In this document: positions 26,485 to 33,049 of the stretch, one piece after another | How the letters are laid out: every line of letters starts with the position of its first letter | Position numbering within the stretch: the stretch's first letter is position 1 | NCBI GenBank assembly: GCA_902760315.1 | Contig: CACWFV010000006.1 | Location: 1-64,000 of the forward strand | Direction of reading: 5' to 3' | Source of the DNA: an uncultured Bacteroidales bacterium | GTDB taxonomy: Bacteria; Bacteroidota; Bacteroidia; Bacteroidales; Bacteroidaceae | DNA length: 64,000 nt | Program-made: the position numbers and the translations under genes | Notes under the pieces: model-generated | The model's database searches: none | Told to the model about the DNA's origin: nothing | What the model saw: the letters and a program-made list of their open reading frames with translations, nothing else

Positions 26485-26570
26485 TTCCCCGTCTTGCCTT
26501 TTATTTACGTGCTTTCTGCGTTAATTCTCCAAATTCCGTCTTTCGTTACAGTCTTTTTTCGTAACTTTGC
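26485..26570 (+). repeat. 86-bp direct repeat, left copy (island boundary)
   Basis: This is identical over 86 bp to 32952-33037, starting TTCCCCGTCTTGCC and ending GTAACTTTGC. It contains a TAACTTTG -7 box (26562-26569). Sequences outside the repeat differ on the inner sides. In the 408-bp gap from 26385 to 26792 the only other feature I see is the hairpin at 26691-26728. Confidence 0.9.
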
Positions 26571-26690
26571 GAAGAATTTGCAGGATTTCTTTGTATAAAG
26601 GCAGTTTGGGAGATTGAGGATTTTGAGGGTTACGGATAAGAGACCGTTCTAATCTCCTTGTTCTGCTATGAATTGCATTCAATGAACACC

Positions 26691-26728
26691 CGATGATGAG
26701 TCACCAGCCGTTTTGTGACTCGTCATCG
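26691..26728. repeat. inverted repeat (hairpin) downstream of the DUF1016 gene
   Basis: CGATGATGAGTCAC and GTGACTCGTCATCG pair over 14 bp with one mismatch around a 10-nt loop. It is 65 bp past the stop of the leftward DUF1016 gene. There is no T-run, so a terminator role is uncertain. Confidence 0.55.
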
Positions 26729-26792
26729 AGTGCAAAGGTCATCGTTTCTTCTGAATTTCCCAAATAGAATGCGTTTTATTGTCAGTTATATG

Positions 26793-27917
26793 TCACATTA
26801 GTTTTCTCAATTCTTCTGGTTCAGGCAGAATTCCTTCGTATTCCTTAGGTAACTCTGACGAGGTGCGAAAGGTGGCTACACCCATCGGTTTATTGATGTC
26901 ACGGAATGCAAACTCCACCGTTTTTGAATCTCTGTCTTTGCAAAGAATAATACCGATAGAAGGATTCTCATGGGGTAGTTTGACATACTCGTCGAGTGCG
27001 GAAAGGTAGAAATTCAGTTTGCCTGCATACTCAGGTTTGAATGCTCCACGTTTTAACTCTATAGCAATCAGGGCTTGTAAACGGCGATTGAAGAACAGCA
27101 AATCGATGAAATACTCCTTCTCTGATACGATAAGTCGATATTGATTGCCCATAAACGAAAAGTCATTTCCCAATGCCATGATAAAGTTCTTAATGTTGTG
27201 TACTATCTGCTGTTCTATTACACGTTCGTCTGCCTCGTCAGGGTCCTCTATGTTTACGAAGTCAAGCAAGTATTCATCCTTGAAAGAACGCAGCGCCTTG
27301 CCACGCAAGTCTACATTTGCAATGGTTGTTGCAAAGTTGTTGGGCATAGTACCCCGCTTGGCAAAAAGGTCGTCTTTCATATAGTATTTCAACTTTTCGC
27401 CATTCCAGAAGCCAGTTGCGCAGCTCACGATATAGAACAAGCGTTGCTCCATATCCTTCTTTTGGGCCAATATCTCGTAATGGTTAGTAAAACCGACTGC
27501 AAGAAAGGCCTCCAATGTCTCAGGAGTCAATTCGTCCGTTGACAATGGACGAATTTCAATATGCCCGCTGTCACCAACAGGAATAATGCTCTTTTGTAAA
27601 TCGTCCGTTGCTGATGGACGACTCTCGAACACACCGCACCATGCTTCGTAGAAGATACGCATGCGCTTAATACTGGTCTCGGAGAAGCCTCGCAGACCAG
27701 GCAGTTCCTGTTGCAACAATTCAGAGATGGTGCCAATAGCATTGCTACCCCATCTTGCCGCTCTACTTTGAGAGGAAATGTATCCACCTATGGCATAGTA
27801 AAGAGCCAGTACTTCCTTGTTTACTAACCGTGCAGCACGATAGCGACTTTCAAGTATCGCCTCCTTAATTGCCCTAACCGCTTCTGCGTATGCTGTTGTT
27901 ACTTGTTTCTGTTCCAT
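26793..27917 (-). CDS. PDDEXK nuclease domain protein (DUF1016/YhcG family)
   Basis: The product has about 374 residues. The N-terminal DUF1016_N region (AVRAIKEAILESRYRAARLVNKEVLALYYAIGGYIS...LLQQELPGLRGFSETSIKRMRIFYEAW) is helical. The C-terminal part carries the PD-(D/E)xK core: EYFIDLLFFNRRLQALIAIELKRG, with the Asp of FIDLLF and the E-x-K of IELK. The family is common in restriction/defence islands and mobile elements, and its biological target is not settled. The start MEQKQ follows an in-frame upstream Met that lies inside the promoter. It is the left gene of the 86-bp-repeat island. Confidence 0.88.
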   Translation of the reverse strand: MEQKQVTTAYAEAVRAIKEAILESRYRAARLVNKEVLALYYAIGGYISSQSRAARWGSNAIGTISELLQQELPGLRGFSETSIKRMRIFYEAWCGVFESRPSATDDLQKSIIPVGDSGHIEIRPLSTDELTPETLEAFLAVGFTNHYEILAQKKDMEQRLFYIVSCATGFWNGEKLKYYMKDDLFAKRGTMPNNFATTIANVDLRGKALRSFKDEYLLDFVNIEDPDEADERVIEQQIVHNIKNFIMALGNDFSFMGNQYRLIVSEKEYFIDLLFFNRRLQALIAIELKRGAFKPEYAGKLNFYLSALDEYVKLPHENPSIGIILCKDRDSKTVEFAFRDINKPMGVATFRTSSELPKEYEGILPEPEELRKLM

Positions 27918-27932
27918 ATCTCGTTTCGTTTG

Positions 27933-27964
27933 CAAAGTTAATCAATACTCGTTTTATTTGCAAA
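27933..27964 (-). promoter_or_regulatory. promoter of the DUF1016 nuclease gene
   Basis: On the minus strand, TTTG (27961-27964), a 20-nt spacer and TAACTTTG (27933-27940) match the Bacteroidota -33/-7 pattern. The box ends about 15 bp before the ATG at 27917. Confidence 0.7.
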
Positions 27965-28057
27965 AGTAATCAATTATTTTGGAATTCTACATTTCTTTTT
28001 AATGAATCAATCTGTCCCCAAGATTAATAAGTAAAGGAGTGGTTTAATTCCACTCCT

Positions 28058-28405
28058 TTATTCTTTGAAATTCAGATGTTCCAACGCTTGCTCGTCCGAT
28101 GTGACAGACTTCTTCATAATTATGTGCAAGTCATTACTTGAAGATTTCTCGTCTCCATAACTATCAACAAAGACCCATCCGATTTTGCTAAGATAAGTAA
28201 TAATCTCCGTGATGTTTTTAAACTTAATAGGCTTTCCATCTTCATTAGCCAAGATGTGATTGCGTCCCAAAAGAAAAACTTTAAAACTTGTGCCGTCGGC
28301 ATGAATATTACAGAAATAGTCATACGCTTCCCCAGGTTTGTCAACTCTCTGTGCGCTTGCGCTAATGCAGCAGCAAAGTACGATAAAAAACAGAATTTTT
28401 CTCAT
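28058..28405 (-). CDS. small secreted hypothetical protein
   Basis: The 115-residue product begins with a signal peptide (MRKILFFIVLCCCISASAQ). The mature part contains YDYFCNIHADGTSFKVFLLGRNHILANEDGKPIKFKN and a helix-strand region (ITEIITYLSKIGWVFVDSY). I recognise no named family, though short proteins of this look are frequent in Bacteroidales accessory regions. A -7 box TATCTTTG lies on the minus strand at 28428-28435. A hairpin with CGGCGG/CCGCCG arms stands upstream near 28494-28521. Confidence 0.65.
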   Translation of the reverse strand: MRKILFFIVLCCCISASAQRVDKPGEAYDYFCNIHADGTSFKVFLLGRNHILANEDGKPIKFKNITEIITYLSKIGWVFVDSYGDEKSSSNDLHIIMKKSVTSDEQALEHLNFKE

Positions 28406-28588
28406 AATCTTTAAGTTCTTAGTTGTGCAAAGATAGTTATTATTATTTATAAAGTTGTATTTAAGTAAGAATTTTAAGAGACTTTATGAAAAAAACGGCG
28501 GCTATGCTCCCGCACGACCGCCGACTTACCAATAACTAAAAAACTAAAACTATAAATATTACTACTAACCTAAAACAATAAAAATCTT

Positions 28589-28732
28589 CTATTTCAAATA
28601 GGCATATTCTTCTTTTACTTTGATGTTCTTGTCTGCAATGATGGTTACGTCTGGCGAGTGCTTGATGATAACTATTGTCGCCTTATCCGTTTGTTCTGCC
28701 TCAATGTACACTTTTTCATGCAGGTGAATCAT
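28589..28732 (-). CDS. possible 47-residue hypothetical protein
   Basis: An ATG at 28732 opens a 47-codon frame (MIHLHEKVYIEAEQTDKATIV, later EEYAYLK) with balanced composition. The frame stays open about 26 codons further upstream without another ATG. It may be a real small protein or the end of a decayed gene. The rest of the 589-bp gap (28406-28994) holds only the hairpins listed separately. Confidence 0.25.
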   Translation of the reverse strand: MIHLHEKVYIEAEQTDKATIVIIKHSPDVTIIADKNIKVKEEYAYLK

Positions 28733-28870
28733 TACAAAACTTTTGTTGCGGGCAATTTTTACTACCGAAGAGTTATCAAGTATTCCACATGGAGAAAGCC
28801 ATTGTTAAAGGTGGGGAAATGGAAAACAAGAAAGATGTGGAATACACAATCATTATCTACCATGCTAGTA

Positions 28871-28898
28871 GCGCACAGCCATGTTGCTGGCTGTGCGC
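28871..28898. repeat. perfect 11-bp hairpin
   Basis: GCGCACAGCCA and TGGCTGTGCGC flank a 6-nt loop in the gene-poor part of the island. There is no T-run, and the role is unknown. Confidence 0.5.
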
Positions 28899-28958
28899 CT
28901 GTCTAACCAAAAATTCTATCAATTGTGATTGCTGCAAAACAGCAATATACTGAACAAG

Positions 28959-28988
28959 GGCGGTTATCTGTATTGGGAGATAACCGTC
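28959..28988. terminator. terminator hairpin after the FtsK-like gene
   Basis: GGCGGTTATCT and AGATAACCGTC form an 11-bp stem (one G-T pair) with an 8-nt loop, 6 bp past the stop of the leftward FtsK-like gene. On the minus strand it is followed by CTTGTT. Confidence 0.6.
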
Positions 28989-28994
28989 TTTGTG

Positions 28995-30197
28995 TCACCA
29001 CCACATTGCGTATGAGGGCCTGTATTTCTCAGCTATTCTTCTTATAAAATCTCTGCCGTCGTCTGCTTCGGTCTGTTGCTCTGCCAGCACCATCAGGACT
29101 TTCTGGCGGCGGTTAGCATGAATGTTGCCGATTTCGTTGCACCGTCTTATCACCTCCTGAGTGCTGACGTAGGCGCATTGCACACGGGTTATCTCTGCAC
29201 CAGAGAAGTAGAGCATATCGCCACAGCCTGTAAGTTTCTCTGCACCAGCACAGTCAATAATAATGCGGGATTCGAATCCCGTAGTTGTACGGAAAGCAAT
29301 GCGGGTAGGGAAATTTGCCTTTATGTTTCCTGTAATGACAGTTGATGATGGTCGTTGAGTAGAGATAATGAGGTGTATGCCTACTGCACGAGCTTTCTGT
29401 GCAAGTCGACAGATATAATTTTCGATATTCCGCCCGTACTGGCGATCCATGACAAGGTCGCCGTACTCGTCGATGACAATGACGTAATACTCCATCGGCT
29501 TTCCGCTTACCTCGTTGTACTCCTTGATGTTTCTTGCTCTAAGCTCATTGAGCATGGTGTAACGCTTCTCCATGAGACGGCAAAGCGCGTCGAGCATGGT
29601 CTGAGCATGAGCCGCTTCAGTTATGATTGGCGGCATACCCATCATCTGCGTGATGTATGGCCGTGCTATTGAGGTGTATGCTGACAGTTCGACTTTCTTT
29701 GGGTCAACGAGCACTAACTTCAGTTCGTCGGGTGTCTTCTTGTGAAGAAGGGACATGAGCATTACGTTAAGTCCGACGGACTTTCCCTGCCCTGTAGCAC
29801 CTGCAACGAGAAGATGCGGCATTTCGGCAAGGTCGGCCATGAAGATTTCATTAGTCACGGTGCGTCCGATGGCTAATGGCAGAGCCATATCGGAAGTAAG
29901 ATATTCCTGGGATTCAAGAATATCTGAGAGTGGCACGATTTCGCGCTGTTTGTTCGGAATCTCGATGCCTACGCAACCATCATACATCGGTGCAATGATG
30001 CGGACTGACGGGACGCGGAGGGCGGCAGCGAGTTCATCCTTGATGCCACGTATTTTAGAAATGCGGACACCTATTTGTGGACGGAACTTGTAGAGCGTGA
30101 CGTTTGTCCCACTTAGTTCTTCGAGGTCGCAGGTCTGTATCTTGAAAGATGCCAGCACTGCTTTGATAAGCTCTTGGGAGGATAAATGCTCGTTCAT
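28995..30197 (-). CDS. FtsK/SpoIIIE-type DNA translocase motor without membrane domain
   Basis: The product has 400 residues. Walker A is GATGQGKSVGLN (about residue 133) and Walker B is YYVIVIDEYGDLVM; LIISTQRPSSTVITGNIKANFPTRIAFRT matches the FtsK motor core. The N-terminal alpha region is short (FKIQTCDLEELSGTNVTLYKFRPQIGVRISKI) and there are no transmembrane helices. The usual C-terminal gamma (KOPS-reading) winged helix is reduced. A chromosomal FtsK would be about 800 residues, so this is an accessory, probably cytoplasmic translocase. Its start overlaps the helicase stop by 4 bp, indicating translational coupling. Confidence 0.88.
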   Translation of the reverse strand: MNEHLSSQELIKAVLASFKIQTCDLEELSGTNVTLYKFRPQIGVRISKIRGIKDELAAALRVPSVRIIAPMYDGCVGIEIPNKQREIVPLSDILESQEYLTSDMALPLAIGRTVTNEIFMADLAEMPHLLVAGATGQGKSVGLNVMLMSLLHKKTPDELKLVLVDPKKVELSAYTSIARPYITQMMGMPPIITEAAHAQTMLDALCRLMEKRYTMLNELRARNIKEYNEVSGKPMEYYVIVIDEYGDLVMDRQYGRNIENYICRLAQKARAVGIHLIISTQRPSSTVITGNIKANFPTRIAFRTTTGFESRIIIDCAGAEKLTGCGDMLYFSGAEITRVQCAYVSTQEVIRRCNEIGNIHANRRQKVLMVLAEQQTEADDGRDFIRRIAEKYRPSYAMWW

Positions 30198-32095
30198 ATC
30201 TTAAGTGTTTCTATTTCTTTATTGTGAGATTTGATTTCCTTATCTTGCAATTCAATAAGTGCCCTTAAAATGTTAATCAATATCGAATGTTCGCTTTTCT
30301 TCTTTGTATAAAAACTTAAATCTGCAAATAGGAAAAAAGAAGCCCCTTTAATGCCCCATGATTCGCCCCGTAAAAGACGAGGCTTAACAGATGGTCTCCA
30401 ATTGGGGCATGATACAACAAAATGTTTGATTTCATCCTGCTTTAATTCCATTGTTTTTAGTTGGTGCATTAAGAACTTGAGATGATTGTCCATTAGCTCC
30501 CTCCGTTCTTTCTGAAACCTTCTACACAATGCAAGTTTCAGTTCTTCTTCATTTTTGCATTTTCTTTTCTCTTTATTTCCCCCCTCTTCAAACTCAAATT
30601 CGTCATTAGCCAGGACTTTGCAAAATTCGTCTGTTTCTCCGATAATCTCTGCGCTGTAAATCTCATGAAAACATCCTATTTCCTGATTTTTTATGAATAA
30701 TCCCAATTTGCTATATTTTTTCCACAACAAATCGCATGAATTAACATAAATGTCATTATAATGATTGAGTAAATCAAGAAAACCCATCATTCGGATGTCC
30801 TCTATCTCATCATCAAGACTCGTTTGAATTAAATGAACTTTCTCATTTCCTTCATCCAAATCTTGCTTTCTCGTTCTTTTAGTAATCTCTATATCTGTAT
30901 TGTCCTTTCGGGGCTTCTTATCAGATTCTTCTTTTGATGCCTTCCCTTCAAAGTGTAACATCCAATGTCTATGCGACGAAGGGAATCCAAACTTGTTATA
31001 AAGTCCGACATTGTCAAGGAACAGAGTCTTTTCTTTGCTTTCGGAAATTCTAAGACCACGTCCCACTTGTTGAAGATAGAGTGTCAACGATTTTGTAGGA
31101 CGTGCTAATTGAACGAATTCAATGTCAGGGCAATCGAATCCTTCAGTAAACAGATTCACATTGCAGATAATCTGAATCTTTCCATTCTTGAAATCCTCTA
31201 TATTCTTCTCCCGAATATCTTTGGGCGTACTGCTATCCATCGCAACAGCTTCAATACCTTTTCCACAAAACTCCTCACAAAGGTTTCTATTGTGAGTTTT
31301 GTTAATAGTGTAGACGATTCCCTTTTTCCCATTTGCATATTTCAGATAGGTCTCAACGACTTGCGCCCTAATACGGTCATTGTTACAGATTCTTTCCATT
31401 TCTTGCTCTGCATAGTCACCGTTGCTAAACTTTTTGATACCATCAATTTCCTTTTGGATGAATGAAGACTTTGCTACAGAATAGTAGTCATATTGGCAAA
31501 GGTAGCCATTGTCAATAAATTCCTTCACTGATGGTGACAAAATTAGTTTCTCGAAGGTGCCCGTAAAACCTTCACCACTCAGCCTACACGGTGTAGCCGT
31601 TACTCCTAACAATTTTGCATTAGGGAAAGCCTTGATGATTTTTTGATAACTTTCAGCAGTAGTGTGATGGGCTTCGTCAATAATGATAAAGTCAAATTCT
31701 TTATCCGTCCAATTATCCAAACGCTTAATTAAGGTTTGGACAGAAGCAATCTGAATAGGGTATTTCTTTCGTTCTCTATCACCAGATTGTATGATACCAT
31801 GAGCCAGCCCATACCGATAGCCAAGTTCCTCGTCTATTTGGTCAACTAACTCTTTGCGATGAACTAAGACTAGCACTTTATAAGCACGTTTAGCTTCTTC
31901 ACTATAATAGCGAATATCTTTAATGATGGATGCAAATACCCTTGTCTTTCCAGTACCTGTAGGCATCTGGAGCATTACAGATTGGCATTTTTCCCAAGCC
32001 TCGTACACTTTCTGCTTATTATCTCGTTGATAGTCTCTGAGGCTTTTGTCTGTATCAGCGTATTTCTTAAGGTTCTCAAATAGTACGTAGTCCAT
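30194..32095 (-). CDS. DEAD/DEAH-box (SF2) helicase, accessory
   Basis: The 633-residue product opens with a Q-motif-like region LRDYQRDNKQKVYEAW, then Walker A MPTGTGKTRVF, DEAH (FIIIDEAHHTT), motif III VTATPCRLSG, and helicase-C motifs (NVNLFTEGFDCPDIEFVQLARPTKS...QQVGRGLR). From about residue 400 a charged 230-residue extension has no motif I recognise (KRTRKQDLDEGNEK, then WRPSVKPRLLRGESWGIKGASFFLF). The layout resembles UvrB/RecG-like type III restriction or defence helicases. The gene is visibly more AT-rich than its chromosomal neighbours. It is the first protein gene of an operon with the FtsK-like motor. Confidence 0.88.
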   Translation of the reverse strand: MDYVLFENLKKYADTDKSLRDYQRDNKQKVYEAWEKCQSVMLQMPTGTGKTRVFASIIKDIRYYSEEAKRAYKVLVLVHRKELVDQIDEELGYRYGLAHGIIQSGDRERKKYPIQIASVQTLIKRLDNWTDKEFDFIIIDEAHHTTAESYQKIIKAFPNAKLLGVTATPCRLSGEGFTGTFEKLILSPSVKEFIDNGYLCQYDYYSVAKSSFIQKEIDGIKKFSNGDYAEQEMERICNNDRIRAQVVETYLKYANGKKGIVYTINKTHNRNLCEEFCGKGIEAVAMDSSTPKDIREKNIEDFKNGKIQIICNVNLFTEGFDCPDIEFVQLARPTKSLTLYLQQVGRGLRISESKEKTLFLDNVGLYNKFGFPSSHRHWMLHFEGKASKEESDKKPRKDNTDIEITKRTRKQDLDEGNEKVHLIQTSLDDEIEDIRMMGFLDLLNHYNDIYVNSCDLLWKKYSKLGLFIKNQEIGCFHEIYSAEIIGETDEFCKVLANDEFEFEEGGNKEKRKCKNEEELKLALCRRFQKERRELMDNHLKFLMHQLKTMELKQDEIKHFVVSCPNWRPSVKPRLLRGESWGIKGASFFLFADLSFYTKKKSEHSILINILRALIELQDKEIKSHNKEIETLKI

Positions 32096-32098
32096 CTG

Positions 32099-32236
32099 TT
32101 ACACATTTATTTTTCTCTGCCAAGACTGTCTTGACCTTCGGTCGAGCCAACTTACGCTCAGCAGAACTGATGCAAGTATTGTTCTGCGCTCGTTTACTCG
32201 TCGCCTTGATACGATATAATGCGTATATTTCTTCAT
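32099..32236 (-). CDS. possible 45-residue leader peptide upstream of the helicase
   Basis: Between the operon promoter and the helicase ATG, an ATG at 32236 opens a 45-codon frame (MKKYTHYIVSRRRVNERRT at the start, QRKINV at the end). It stops 3 bp before the helicase start. The product is very arginine-rich. It could be a regulatory upstream reading frame or a chance frame. Confidence 0.3.
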   Translation of the reverse strand: MKKYTHYIVSRRRVNERRTILASVLLSVSWLDRRSRQSWQRKINV

Positions 32237-32274
32237 CTTTAGTAGAAATCTATTATTTGCAGGTGTTTCGTGTG

Positions 32275-32306
32275 CAAATATAGTAAATTAGTAGCAAGAA
32301 AACAAA
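32275..32306 (-). promoter_or_regulatory. promoter of the helicase/FtsK operon
   Basis: On the minus strand, TTTG (32303-32306), a 20-nt spacer and TATATTTG (32275-32282) match the Bacteroidota consensus. This implies a leader of roughly 170-180 nt before the helicase start. Confidence 0.7.
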
Positions 32307-32473
32307 TGTTTTCATATAAATCAACGTAAAATGCTAAAATAGGATGAGGAATCATGTCTCGTCCTTTCATAATTGCAATAAGGCTTATTCATTATTATCT
32401 GTGTCTTCTCGCTACAGTAGCTATACTCAGAAATTTACAACCATTGGGAGCGGTTTCCCTTCCATGCGTCCCT

Positions 32474-32575
32474 TTGGAGTGTGGAGCAAGGCAGTTTTCG
32501 GGTTACGAAAACACAACCTTGCTTCCACTCCAAACAAGGTTTTCCGTGGGTCAACGATTTTAGCGTTAAAATCGT
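32474..32575 (+). other. gene-free stretch with strong hairpins (possible structured RNA)
   Basis: Between the helicase promoter and mfd (about 32310-33049) no open frame looks coding. A long hairpin pairs 32474-32491 with 32517-32533, with an inner stem GTTTTCG/CGAAAAC around loop GGTTA. A second perfect stem is AACGATTTTA/TAAAATCGTT (32553-32576). A third, ATGTGC/GCACAT, follows near 32646. The run could be a structured RNA or decayed repeat DNA. The right 86-bp repeat ends the stretch. Confidence 0.4.
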
Positions 32576-32951
32576 TTCTGTCGCTCACCGATCTGGTCTT
32601 ATCATTTCTTATCCTTATCTCTATTCACGTAGAGCAACACCGAAAATGTGCTTCTGCACATGGTACCCTCCACGAAATTATCAACATCTAAGACTCATCC
32701 CTTCTTACTCGTTTATAAATTCCATCTGCAAAACTACTATCTTTAATTGGTTCCATTACTACGCAAAAAACAACAGTTTGCGGAATCAGAAACGGGTGGT
32801 GAGAGGTGTGCTGTTATGCCCCATCTTGCCTGTCAAATTAACGAAGTTTAACTGGCTCCAAAGACCGTCTCGCGGGTTACGGATAAGAAACCTAACTACT
32901 TCTTTATTTCTCCCAAATTTGCATTTAGCCTAAAAATGGAATTCCCCATTA

Positions 32952-33037
32952 TTCCCCGTCTTGCCTTTTATTTACGTGCTTTCTGCGTTAATTCTCCAAA
33001 TTCCGTCTTTCGTTACAGTCTTTTTTCGTAACTTTGC
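32952..33037 (+). repeat. 86-bp direct repeat, right copy, containing the mfd promoter
   Basis: It is identical to 26485-26570. The -7 box TAACTTTG at 33029-33036 lies 13 bp before the mfd ATG, so this copy provides the mfd promoter. The same box in the left copy points into the island. Confidence 0.9.
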
Positions 33038-33049
33038 ACCAAAATCCGT

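Noticed and set aside
28675..28953. 92-codon plus-strand frame in the island
   Set aside because: It crosses a perfect 11-bp hairpin, ends in a cysteine-rich low-quality sequence, and no promoter or homologous domain is visible.
32344..32933. Three overlapping plus-strand frames of 69-150 codons before mfd
   Set aside because: They overlap each other, have unusual composition and run through hairpins; no family resemblance is seen. Structured or decayed DNA is the simpler reading.
26485..33037. Insertion-sequence target-site duplication as source of the 86-bp repeats
   Set aside because: Target duplications are normally under about 15 bp, and no transposase or terminal inverted repeats are found in the island.
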